Of a stretch of DNA of 9,879 nt, positions 1-6,854 are shown piece by piece. The DNA is taken from assembly GCA_948482415.1 (NCBI GenBank), contig CAOMFZ010000074.1:1-9879 (forward strand), given 5' to 3'. The stretch comes from an uncultured Mailhella sp. (lineage in GTDB: Bacteria; Desulfobacterota; Desulfovibrionia; Desulfovibrionales; Desulfovibrionaceae). A program made the position numbers and the translations under genes. The notes under the pieces were generated by a model. The model was not told where the DNA came from. It worked only from the letters and a program-made list of their open reading frames with translations, and ran no database searches. Every line of letters begins with the position of its first letter. The first letter of the stretch is position 1.

Positions 1-1
1 C

Positions 2-127
2 TTTGCACCTGTCCGCGGACTGTATCTCGGACGGCATAAGAGGGTAAGGGATTTATTGAATAAGGCGACGACCTTGGCAGAGGTGGAAGCCGTGGACGTT
101 GCGGCAATTTTTAATGAAAATATATAA
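2..127 (+). CDS. C-terminal 41 residues of an unidentified phage gene (5' truncated)
   Basis: The frame is open from the left edge and ends at TAA 125-127, giving 41 residues ending in FNENI. The visible part is a basic stretch (GRHKRVRDLL) followed by an alanine- and valine-rich helix (TTLAEVEAVDVAAIF). I do not recognise a domain. The composition and strand fit the phage genes downstream. Its G+C appears higher than that of the following genes. The other two + frames on this stretch are broken by stops, which supports this one. It could be the end of a capsid-region or tail-fibre-associated protein, but nothing visible decides that. It is followed by a 102-base gap with an inverted repeat, so it probably ends a separate gene block. 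Confidence 0.55.
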   Translation, partial: FAPVRGLYLGRHKRVRDLLNKATTLAEVEAVDVAAIFNENI

Positions 128-137
128 TGAAAAAGTA

Positions 138-165
138 AAACCTGCAATTCCGGACAGGCAGGTTT
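138..165 (+). terminator. Inverted repeat after the truncated gene, possible weak terminator
   Basis: AAACCTGC (138-145) and GCAGGTTT (158-165) form a perfect 8-bp stem with a 12-base loop, 11 bases after the stop of the truncated gene. No T-run follows on either strand, so it is not a classical intrinsic terminator. It may be a weak or Rho-assisted terminator, or an mRNA 3'-end stabilising hairpin. Confidence 0.4.
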
Positions 166-169
166 ACGC

Positions 170-193
170 TATAAACAAAGGCTAGTGCGCACT
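170..193 (+). promoter_or_regulatory. Candidate -10 box with downstream palindrome ahead of the coiled-coil gene
   Basis: TATAAA at 170-175 resembles a sigma-70 -10 box, but no convincing -35 lies 16-18 bases upstream. AGTGCGCACT at 184-193 is a perfect 10-bp palindrome. It would cover the start of a transcript made from that -10, where a repressor could bind. This gap is the only sizeable untranslated stretch in the window, so a promoter here is plausible. The assignment is an inference from position and motif only. Confidence 0.2.
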
Positions 194-229
194 TTTTATT
201 AACATTTTATTTTTACAGGAGAAAGAATC

Positions 230-847
230 ATGGCTAAAGAAGCAAGCGGAATCGCAAAAGCCGGTCTCACTACCGGCATCATCGGCACCACCCTTGGTGC
301 ACTGAACAACAATGGCTGCGGCAGCGGCATTCTTGGAAATCTTTTCGGCAACAACTGCGGCTGCGCAGGACGAACAGCCGGGGCTATGGCAGGGGCTGAA
401 CTGCAGTATGTTTCTCAATTACAGGCAGAAAACGCCATGCTCAAATCTGAAAATTATTCAGACAAAACAAGCAAGGAAGTATATCAGCAGACTTTGGCGG
501 ACAATAAAAGCCTGCGTGATGAAGTTTTTGTCTATTTGAAAAATCTTTCCGACGAAGCTGCCAATAATCGTGTAAAAGTCGCCACACTTGAAGTCGCCGC
601 TGAAAAAGACAAGGAAATCATGCAGCTGAAGATTGACAAATGCTGCTGCGAAATGAACGGTAAAATTGAAAAGGTCGCCAGCGACGCAGCCTGCGGCATC
701 AATCAGCTTGCACAAGCCTTGCAGAATGTCCAAAACACGCTGAACGGTATTGTTAAGACTTCTGTCAATAAAGACGCAATTTGCCCTGAAGTAATGCTGC
801 GCTATAACAGCTGGACAGCGCCTACAGCACCTGCTCCGGCAGCATAA
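230..847 (+). CDS. Glycine-rich N-terminus, coiled-coil, cysteine-containing phage protein
   Basis: This 205-residue protein starts at ATG 230, with AGGAG at 217-221 giving 8-base spacing. Residues 5-45 are rich in Gly, Ala, Thr and Asn and contain Cys30 and a CxC (43-45). Residues 55-175 are charged and helical, reading as a long coiled coil. They hold a CCC triplet (138-140) and Cys155. The end carries an ICPEV motif (184-188) and an Ala/Pro tail. The plan of glycine-rich head, long coiled coil and terminal CP motif matches proteins I associate with the capsid/tail regions of many gut phages. None has a function I know of. Eight cysteines in a short protein could mean metal binding or disulfides in the virion. 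A virion or assembly role is inferred from context only. The next gene starts 10 bases downstream. Confidence 0.8.
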   Translation: MAKEASGIAKAGLTTGIIGTTLGALNNNGCGSGILGNLFGNNCGCAGRTAGAMAGAELQYVSQLQAENAMLKSENYSDKTSKEVYQQTLADNKSLRDEVFVYLKNLSDEAANNRVKVATLEVAAEKDKEIMQLKIDKCCCEMNGKIEKVASDAACGINQLAQALQNVQNTLNGIVKTSVNKDAICPEVMLRYNSWTAPTAPAPAA

Positions 848-857
848 GGAATGAACC

Positions 858-1202
858 ATGGCATTAATCAGCTTGAATAAAATTCAGAATGTTTTGCCTG
901 AATTTGTCGACACAAGGATTATGCCCAATGTCTCCGCCAAAAGTAAATGGCTTGCCGGCGGGGGCACGTTCCTTATTTTGCGGCAGGCTGACAGTATTAT
1001 TGATAAACATTCGCCTGTCTTGAAACAGCTTGGGCTTGTCAATGAAAATAATCAGCTCGATATTGAGCTTTTCAAAGGGGTTATCAATTCCGCTTTTGAC
1101 AAAAGCGCTGAAGTCGATTTCATGGGCTTCACGTTTGACAGACATGACGGAGAAGCGCTTATCGGCATTATGGAGAAATACAGAGATGAAGGAAATGATT
1201 AA
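858..1202 (+). CDS. Conserved-type 114-aa phage protein of unknown function
   Basis: ATG 858 is preceded by TAAGGA (845-850) at 7-base spacing. The A's of this site belong to the stop of the previous gene, so the two are probably translationally coupled. The 114-residue product has an N-terminal helix (LNKIQNVLPEFV), a short hydrophobic glycine stretch near residues 32-41 (WLAGGGTFLI), and an acidic C-terminal half with a GFTFDRHD segment before a last helix. I recognise no enzyme motif. Small proteins of this shape sit beside the glycine-rich coiled-coil protein in other phages as far as I recall, so the pair is probably a functional unit. Its end overlaps the next gene by 17 bases in another frame. 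Confidence 0.75.
   Translation: MALISLNKIQNVLPEFVDTRIMPNVSAKSKWLAGGGTFLILRQADSIIDKHSPVLKQLGLVNENNQLDIELFKGVINSAFDKSAEVDFMGFTFDRHDGEALIGIMEKYRDEGND
1172..1176 (+). promoter_or_regulatory. Ribosome binding site that sets the start of the 60-aa gene
   Basis: GGAGA at 1172-1176 lies 9 bases before ATG 1186, inside the preceding coding sequence. The frame is open further upstream and a second in-frame ATG lies at 1195. Only ATG 1186 has a well-spaced site; the purines before 1195 are too close. Confidence 0.55.
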
Positions 1203-1368
1203 AAGCGAACTCAAAAATACAATGCATACGGCATGGCAGAAAATGAAAGAAATCAACGACATGGATATTGAGGATGTCGGAAGCGACGAACTGCACGATT
1301 TGAAAAATTGTGTAAAAATTCTCTGCCATGCCACTGAACTTGAAAAAGAACTTGAGGAAAAAAAATAA
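1186..1368 (+). CDS. Small 60-aa helical phage protein
   Basis: ATG 1186 with GGAGA at 1172-1176 gives a 60-residue product ending at TAA 1366-1368. The start overlaps the previous gene by 17 bases, which argues for coupled translation. The product is highly charged: a basic N-terminal helix (MKEMIKSELK), an acidic middle (DMDIEDVGSDEL) and a C-terminal helix with Cys42 and Cys47 ending in KELEEKK. The acidic 'SDEL' stretch followed by a helix with spaced cysteines resembles tiny proteins found beside similar phage cassettes, but this is recall, not a search result. The function is unknown. A longer product starting upstream at 1030 is possible in principle, but would overlap the neighbour by 173 bases without a good start signal. 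Confidence 0.65.
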   Translation: MKEMIKSELKNTMHTAWQKMKEINDMDIEDVGSDELHDLKNCVKILCHATELEKELEEKK

Positions 1369-1378
1369 CCTTTTAACT

Positions 1379-1409
1379 TTTGCAAGGCTTTTTTAGCCTT
1401 GCAAATTTT
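1379..1409 (+). terminator. Intrinsic terminator between the small-gene cassette and the tail nozzle gene
   Basis: TTTGCAAGGCT (1379-1389) and AGCCTTGCAAA (1395-1405) form a perfect 11-bp stem with a TTTTT loop, followed by TTTT at 1406-1409 and further A/T. It lies 10 bases after the stop of the 60-aa gene and ends 9 bases before the next start. The tail genes have no visible promoter of their own, so partial read-through is expected. Phage T7 has a comparable leaky terminator between its capsid and tail genes. Confidence 0.85.
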
Positions 1410-1418
1410 AATAAGAAT

Positions 1419-3536
1419 ATGAGAGTAGCAATAAAAAACTTCACTGGCGGAGAAATAAGCGAAACGCTTCTTTCCCGTTATGACCTTTCAAAATATCAGA
1501 ACAGCTTATTACGAATGGAAAACTTTTTTCCTAATACTCACAGCAACGCTGTACGTCGTTCCGGAATGAGATACGTTGCCACACTTGGCAAAACTACGGA
1601 AGAAAACAAAAAGCCGGTAAAAGCCGTTCTCATGCCTTTTGTATTCAGTACGGAAGAAGAACAGAATTATGTCATTGTCTTTTTTGATAAAAAATTCAGT
1701 GTATACAATAAGGCAGGGCTTGTGGCTGAAAATATTATATGTCCTTTTGCTGAAAATGATTTATATGAACTTAGTTATGCACAGGTAGCAGATACTATTT
1801 ATATCGCCCATAAAAACTACCCTTTGCAAAAACTGACAAGAAGCGGCGAAGTTCCGTATACATGGGCTATAGATGATGTTTCCCTCAATTCTTCCATTGC
1901 CGCTCCGAACAAGCCAGCAGTTACATGGAAAAGCGGAAGCGGCAGCGGGGCTGCCACACCGGATTACAGCCTGCGTTATAAAGTTGTTTCCGTTGACAAT
2001 AACGGAATACAATCGGTACCCAGTGAAGCCGGCGCAGTGACGGGGCGTTATCCTACTGAATGGATTGTGGGGGATAAAGTCACTATCAGCTGGAATGCAG
2101 TTGCCGGCGCAGCAGAATATAATATTTACAGGGAAAGCGCAGGCTACTTCGGTTACATAGGAACGACAACCACAACAAGCTTTATTGACAATAACTATGA
2201 GCCGGACACGGCGGACACTCCGCAGGAAAACTGGTTTCCTTTTGCTAATGGAAATAATCCCGGCGTTGTTTCTTTTCACCAGCAAAGAATGGTTTTGGCA
2301 GGAACCAAGAACAGTCCGCAAACTATTTATATGTCACGGACCGGCGATTTTGAAAACTTTAGGAAGTCACGACCTTTGCAGGATGACGACCCAATAGAGT
2401 ACAGCATAGCAAGCGGAACGATTGACGAAATACAATGGGTTGCCAGTTTCAAAGATTTACTGATTGGAACAAGCGGAGCCGAATATATGGCAACAGGTGC
2501 GGACGGCACAGGCTCAACCATTACCGCAAAAGGAATAAATATTTCTCCGCAGAGTTTCTGGGGCTCTTCCTATCTCCAGCCGATAGTAGTCGGCACTTCA
2601 ATTCTGCACAGTCAACGCTACTCAAGCAAGGTTAGGGATCTATTTTATAGCTTGGAAACTGACGGCTACAATGGATCAGATTTAACAACTCTCACCCCTC
2701 ATTTATTTGAAGGCTATAAAATTCTGCAATGGACTTTCCAGCAGAGCCCGGACAGTATTTTATGGTGCGTGAGGGATGACGGTGTACTGCTTGCCATGTC
2801 TTATATCAAGGAACAGCAAATAGTAGGCTGGAGTGTTCACAAAACAGAGGGCAAAGTAAAATCCGTATGCCGCCTTTCCGGGGAAGTTGACAGAATATTT
2901 GTTGTTGTGGAGCGTGAAGTCCAAGGAGAAACAATTACAACGCTTGAATATTTGGAAAACAATTTTACGCAGGAAGTTGAAATTGAGGAGGCTTTTTTTG
3001 TTGATTGCGGTGTGACGCTGACAAGCGAAACAGAAAAAACAGAATGGGATTATCCGCAGCATTTGATTGGGTTTAATCCTGTTTTTTTGGCAGACGGTTC
3101 TTATGTGGAACAGTTTGATGTATTTGAAAACGGCACAAAATTCAGAACTCCTTATCCTGTCAAAAAAATACAGATAGGATTGAATTACAAAAGCGTGCTT
3201 GGGATGCTGCCTTTCAATGCCGATACCGACCAAGGATCCACAATGGGCTTGAAACGGACGTATGGTGAATGCTCTGTGAAACTGCACAGAAGTATCGGCG
3301 GAAAATACGGAACACTGCTTGATGAAAATAAAAATCCTGACGAAGAAAGAATGTATGAACTGCCATTTTTGCCTGCACATTATGACAAAGCAGTACAGCC
3401 ATATTCCGGCGATTTTAATTTTTCTCCGGAAAGCGGACAGGACGAACTCACAACCTTGTATTTAGTGCAGGATAAGCCTTTGCCCATGCAGGTGCTTGGG
3501 ATTGTCGCAAACATTGACTTCGGGCAACAGGGGTAA
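1419..3536 (+). CDS. Tail nozzle protein (T7 gp12 / tail tubular protein B-like)
   Basis: The 705-residue product starts at ATG 1419; T7 gp12 is about 794. The N-terminus has the pattern common to podovirus nozzle proteins: NFTGGEIS (7-14), then a region ending RRSGMRYVATL (46-56) where the family has 'RRPGTRFVA'. Next come hydrophobic beta strands (VLMPFVF, YVIVFF). Residues 163-265 read like an inserted fibronectin-III/Ig-like beta domain. After that come SFHQQRMVLAGT and FKDLLIGTSGAEY, motifs typical of the family's propeller-like core. In this family the protein forms the distal tail tube (nozzle) through which DNA and internal proteins leave. The ribosome site is poor (only AAGA at 1414-1417), and the start follows a terminator hairpin directly. 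TTG at 1380 is in frame but lies inside that hairpin. No adaptor gene (T7 gp11-like) precedes it here. Confidence 0.85.
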   Translation: MRVAIKNFTGGEISETLLSRYDLSKYQNSLLRMENFFPNTHSNAVRRSGMRYVATLGKTTEENKKPVKAVLMPFVFSTEEEQNYVIVFFDKKFSVYNKAGLVAENIICPFAENDLYELSYAQVADTIYIAHKNYPLQKLTRSGEVPYTWAIDDVSLNSSIAAPNKPAVTWKSGSGSGAATPDYSLRYKVVSVDNNGIQSVPSEAGAVTGRYPTEWIVGDKVTISWNAVAGAAEYNIYRESAGYFGYIGTTTTTSFIDNNYEPDTADTPQENWFPFANGNNPGVVSFHQQRMVLAGTKNSPQTIYMSRTGDFENFRKSRPLQDDDPIEYSIASGTIDEIQWVASFKDLLIGTSGAEYMATGADGTGSTITAKGINISPQSFWGSSYLQPIVVGTSILHSQRYSSKVRDLFYSLETDGYNGSDLTTLTPHLFEGYKILQWTFQQSPDSILWCVRDDGVLLAMSYIKEQQIVGWSVHKTEGKVKSVCRLSGEVDRIFVVVEREVQGETITTLEYLENNFTQEVEIEEAFFVDCGVTLTSETEKTEWDYPQHLIGFNPVFLADGSYVEQFDVFENGTKFRTPYPVKKIQIGLNYKSVLGMLPFNADTDQGSTMGLKRTYGECSVKLHRSIGGKYGTLLDENKNPDEERMYELPFLPAHYDKAVQPYSGDFNFSPESGQDELTTLYLVQDKPLPMQVLGIVANIDFGQQG

Positions 3537-3540
3537 CGGT

Positions 3541-3999
3541 ATGATTGAGGTAAAAGAAGAAAAAATTTTGCCTATCTATGAAGAAATAGAAGCCATTGCA
3601 AAGAAAAATTATGCAGAGGCAAATTTTGATAATTATTTTGGCATAATGGAACTTGATAAAGAAAAGTTTTGTGCATTGCAGGAGCAAGGGAATTTAGTTT
3701 TTTTTGCATTTAGAAAGAGCGGAAAATTAGTGGGTTACTCTTTTTATCTTCTTATGCAGTCTTTATTTGGAAATGCTTTGATTGCTGAAAATTGGGCATT
3801 TTATCTCGTGCCGGAAGAAAGAAAAGGCTTTACGGCAAACAATCTTCTCAAGGAAGTTGAGAAATTACTTGCTGAAAAAAACGTGAACTTGCTTATGCAC
3901 AGAACACGGACAGACATGGATTTATCCGCATTTTTTGAACGGGCAGGATTTAAGTTTCAAGAAAAAGTTTATGTGAAAAAAATAGGGGTAGAGATATGA
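3541..3999 (+). CDS. GNAT-fold acetyltransferase-like protein of the virion gene cluster
   Basis: ATG 3541 has AGGGG (3529-3533) at 7-base spacing and follows the nozzle stop by 4 bases. The 152 residues fit a small GNAT domain: a strand/turn FFAFRKSGKLVGYSF (54-68), the acetyl-CoA loop region FYLVPEERKGFTANNLL (87-103), and the terminal AFFERAGF (130-137) before EKVYVKKI. The loop reads R94-x-x-F97-x-A99 where typical GNATs have R-x-x-G-x-G/A. Phage virion GNATs often vary here, so this need not mean loss of activity. Its slot between the nozzle and gp14-like genes is that of T7 gp13 (138 aa), but it does not look like gp13. The substrate is unknown; it could modify a virion or host protein. 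The stop overlaps the next start (ATGA). The gene's first part is AT-rich compared with its neighbours. Confidence 0.75.
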   Translation: MIEVKEEKILPIYEEIEAIAKKNYAEANFDNYFGIMELDKEKFCALQEQGNLVFFAFRKSGKLVGYSFYLLMQSLFGNALIAENWAFYLVPEERKGFTANNLLKEVEKLLAEKNVNLLMHRTRTDMDLSAFFERAGFKFQEKVYVKKIGVEI

Positions 4000-4631
4000 C
4001 AGGAAGTACAGCTTTATTATATGCAAGTTTAGCCGCGTCTGCATTAGGGGCGGTAACAAGCACTGTAGCAGGATTACGGCAGGCAGACGAACAAAGCAAA
4101 CAGGCACAGGCAAATGCAGATGTAGCAAACCAGAACGCAAAGCTTGCGGAAGAGGAAGCAAGGCAGTCACGGCGTGAGGGATTTGAAAACAAACTCAAGA
4201 AACGGCAGGAGGTTGCGGGGCTTATCGGCTCGCAGCGGGCGGCACAAGGAGCAAGCGGTGCCTTGGTAGACAGCGGTTCATTTATGGACCTGGAACTTGA
4301 TACCGTGGACAAGGGCGAGGCTGACGCATTAGCTTTTGAAAAGGCAGGATATGATAATGCCTATACAAAAGACTTGGAAGCATACAACTATAAAAATCAG
4401 GCTTTGAATTTTGAAAACCAGGCACGGCAGGCAAAGAGTTCTAAAAAAGGAATTTTGCTTTCCGGAGGAATGACCCTTTTAGGCAGTGCTGCACAGGCAG
4501 GTTCTAATTGGTATAGTAGAAACCAATGGGATAAGTTGTTGAAAGCCGGTAAAACTGCATCCGGTTCCACCTCTGCCGGAAAATCTTTTAACGGCGTAGG
4601 AAATATCTATAACCCAAAGTCTTATTTTTGA
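3996..4631 (+). CDS. Internal virion protein, T7 gp14-like
   Basis: The gene starts at ATG 3996, overlapping the GNAT stop, with AGGGG (3984-3988) at 7-base spacing. The 211 residues are close to T7 gp14 (about 196). Residues 5-26 form an Ala/Leu-rich hydrophobic helix, likely membrane-active. Residues 28-80 are a charged, Gln/Ala-rich coiled coil. GSQRAAQGASGALVDSGS (78-95), followed by MDLELDTVDKGEADALAF, is the family signature I recognise: 'AAYGASGVDxxSGSP' then 'GExDA'. A second hydrophobic stretch follows at about 153-167, and a Gly/Ser/Asn-rich tail ends the protein. In T7, gp14 is packed in the head and ejected first to form a pore in the outer membrane. Size, motif and the two large genes that follow agree with that role. 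Confidence 0.85.
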   Translation: MTGSTALLYASLAASALGAVTSTVAGLRQADEQSKQAQANADVANQNAKLAEEEARQSRREGFENKLKKRQEVAGLIGSQRAAQGASGALVDSGSFMDLELDTVDKGEADALAFEKAGYDNAYTKDLEAYNYKNQALNFENQARQAKSSKKGILLSGGMTLLGSAAQAGSNWYSRNQWDKLLKAGKTASGSTSAGKSFNGVGNIYNPKSYF

Positions 4632-4649
4632 TAAGCGGAGAAAATACTG

Positions 4650-6851
4650 ATGAGAGTACCGGAATATAAAGAACAATACAGATATACAACAAGTCACGGC
4701 GGCGGACGTATTCAAGGGGTACATGGCGGACAAAACGCAGATACGCAAAGCCTTTTAATGGCAGGAAAAAGTATGCAGGGGCTCGGTGACAGCCTTATGA
4801 AAGCAAGCAATCAGATTTACAAAACAGAGGATTATGTTGCAAAGGCTAAAGCTGAAAAGCAGGCAAACGAACTTTCCAATGCATTTATGGCAAAGCAAAC
4901 AGAATTTGAAAAATTGAAAGGGGAAAATGCCCTCAATGTAAGCGAAGATTTTGAAACGTGGAGAAAAGAACAATTACAGCTTGCACAGCAAACTCTTGGC
5001 GACAATGAAAGAGCTTTAGCCTATTTCAATATGAGTGCGGATAATTCCTATGCAAGTCAAAAACGCTGGGTGGACAATTATCAGGCAGGACAAAAAGAAG
5101 TATTTTTAGACGGTACGTTTCAAAGCTCTTTAGATACAAAAGCAAACGAATTTTTACACAATATCAATAATCCAGAACTTATGATGCAGGCAAAGTCGGA
5201 CGGATTTGGACTTATTCAAGAGTATGTGCGCAGAAAAGGTTTAGGCGAAGAAGTTGCCAAACAAATGTACAGGGATTGGATAAGCAATAACTTCAGCAAA
5301 GGTGTTTCTCTTTTTATTGACAATGAAAACTTAGGCAGGGCAAGAAGTTTATTGGATTATGGCAAAGATTATTTGGGAGCGGACCAGTATGCAAGCCTGA
5401 AAAAGAAAATTTCCAATGAACAGGAACGGCTGAATGCGAAGGCTCAAGTCCAGCAATTCAACAACCAAGTTAACGGGCTGGTGGGGAATGGTTTGGCGTT
5501 TGTGCAAAAGAATATCAATACAATGTCAAAGGAAGAATTATTGCTCGAAGCTGAAAAAATCAGCAAGCAAAGCGGAAGCTATGAAATCCAGGAAAAAGTA
5601 TACAGCAGATTAAAAAGTATTATCAATGATGAAGAAGAAAAGAAAGAAAATAGGGTTACAGTTTTTGGAAATAATCTTTTAAATTCTTCAAATACAACGG
5701 AAGAAAATATTGCTGTTATTCAAGACGCTGCAGATAAAGGGCTTATTACAAATGATATTGCAAATAACCTTACAGAAATAATATTGAAAAAGGATGTGAA
5801 AACAACTGACTGGAAAGCTTATAACGAAGCACAGCAAAATATTACAAATGGTGTTTATATAGATTATAACGATTTTATAGAAAAAACGAAAAATATCCCA
5901 ATGACGTATAAAGACAGACAAGAACTGCAAAAATTTTATGAGAACAAATACGACCCAATCCAAAAAAAATATGTAACTGATATGAATGACGCTTTAGCTA
6001 TTATAAATCCTAAGCCTAAAAAGCCAACGGAGGAACAAGAAAGGCTTTACGAAAAGAAACAAGAAACAATAACTGCTTTATTTAACTTTTATAAAAATGA
6101 ATTTGTGCAGGCTAATGGCAGACTTCCAAACAGAACTGAATGTTACGATATTGTTCACCAAATAGAACAAGAACGTAATATTGACGGCGGTTTTGCAAAT
6201 CAATTTATGACTATTGCAAATGAATATACAGAAACAACAGGCAGAAGTATGGTTGCTGACAATTTGCGTGAAAATGCGGAAAATTTACTTTTCTCTAATG
6301 ATATTCCCGTAACTAAACAAAATCTTTTACGGGTAACACAAGCTAAAGATATGAAATTGGAAATTGAAGCAATAAAACAAGGCAGACCAAGCACAAGTGA
6401 AAATAATGAAACAGAAATTTCTTTGCTGGATGTTGAAGATATTGTAACAGATAATCCTGTTACACAAAATAGAAAAACAGAACAAGAACGTGTACGGGGT
6501 AATATAGCTTACAACATAAAAAAGACAGGTTATTCAACAAAACATACGGATAGTCTTGATTTTAAACCAGTTGAAAAAGGTAACATTGACCCAACAAACA
6601 GACCAATGGTTAAGCTTCCCAGTGGTGAAACGGCAACAGTAAAAACGATGAGCTTTGAATTTGGCGGATTGGAAGTACTTGTTCCTACCGTTAGAGATGA
6701 CGGATATATAATGTCTGATGAAGAAGCGATAGAGCATTACAGAAAGACAGGCAAACATTTTGGAAAATTTAAAACAATAGAACAAGCTACAAAGTATGCG
6801 CAGGCTTTACATTTAGATCAAGAAGAATTTTACCTCAACAAAAAAGGATAA
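4650..6851 (+). CDS. Internal virion / ejection protein in the gp15 position, with C-terminal 'GNID' domain
   Basis: ATG 4650 follows GGAG (4637-4640) at 9-base spacing. The 733 residues match T7 gp15 in length (747) and order, though sequence similarity to gp15 itself is not evident. The body is mostly charged alpha-helix. Residues about 20-280 (SMQGLGDSLMKASNQIYKTE, then KGENALNVSEDFETW) resemble long helical internal virion proteins of podoviruses. Residues 644-733 form a distinct module: GNIDPTNRPMVKL, then a segment with EVLVPTVRDDGYIMSDEEAI and HYRKTGKHFGKF, then helix ATKYAQALH. I recognise this module as recurring at the ends of phage internal virion and lysozyme-like proteins; its role is unknown. 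No transglycosylase motif is seen. G+C falls from about 42% to about 31% near 5580 (hand counts of a few lines), so the second half may have a different origin. The next gene starts 3 bases later. Confidence 0.8.
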   Translation: MRVPEYKEQYRYTTSHGGGRIQGVHGGQNADTQSLLMAGKSMQGLGDSLMKASNQIYKTEDYVAKAKAEKQANELSNAFMAKQTEFEKLKGENALNVSEDFETWRKEQLQLAQQTLGDNERALAYFNMSADNSYASQKRWVDNYQAGQKEVFLDGTFQSSLDTKANEFLHNINNPELMMQAKSDGFGLIQEYVRRKGLGEEVAKQMYRDWISNNFSKGVSLFIDNENLGRARSLLDYGKDYLGADQYASLKKKISNEQERLNAKAQVQQFNNQVNGLVGNGLAFVQKNINTMSKEELLLEAEKISKQSGSYEIQEKVYSRLKSIINDEEEKKENRVTVFGNNLLNSSNTTEENIAVIQDAADKGLITNDIANNLTEIILKKDVKTTDWKAYNEAQQNITNGVYIDYNDFIEKTKNIPMTYKDRQELQKFYENKYDPIQKKYVTDMNDALAIINPKPKKPTEEQERLYEKKQETITALFNFYKNEFVQANGRLPNRTECYDIVHQIEQERNIDGGFANQFMTIANEYTETTGRSMVADNLRENAENLLFSNDIPVTKQNLLRVTQAKDMKLEIEAIKQGRPSTSENNETEISLLDVEDIVTDNPVTQNRKTEQERVRGNIAYNIKKTGYSTKHTDSLDFKPVEKGNIDPTNRPMVKLPSGETATVKTMSFEFGGLEVLVPTVRDDGYIMSDEEAIEHYRKTGKHFGKFKTIEQATKYAQALHLDQEEFYLNKKG

Positions 6852-6854
6852 GAT

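Noticed and set aside
1030..1185. Upstream extension of the 60-aa gene to a start at 1030
   Set aside because: The extension lies within the 114-aa gene in another frame, its start has no good ribosome site, and its residues look like out-of-frame sequence. ATG 1186 has GGAGA at 9-base spacing.
864..1385. Minus-strand open frame of 173 codons opposite the 114-aa and 60-aa genes
   Set aside because: It lies antisense to two well-supported genes with good ribosome sites, begins inside the terminator hairpin, and its product is a low-complexity Ser/Phe-rich sequence without domains.
1380..1418. TTG 1380 as start of the nozzle gene
   Set aside because: It falls inside the terminator stem. The family's conserved N-terminus begins just after ATG 1419 (KNFTGGEIS).
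2193..2235. Short repeat of GGACAC/GGACACT in the nozzle gene
   Set aside because: It is only a few bases long and is explained by the Asp-Thr codons of the linker; no larger repeat unit is visible.
2760..3380. Minus-strand open frame of 206 codons opposite the nozzle gene
   Set aside because: Its product is rich in Phe, Cys and Arg, as expected from the shadow of a normal coding strand, and the + strand frame matches a known family throughout.
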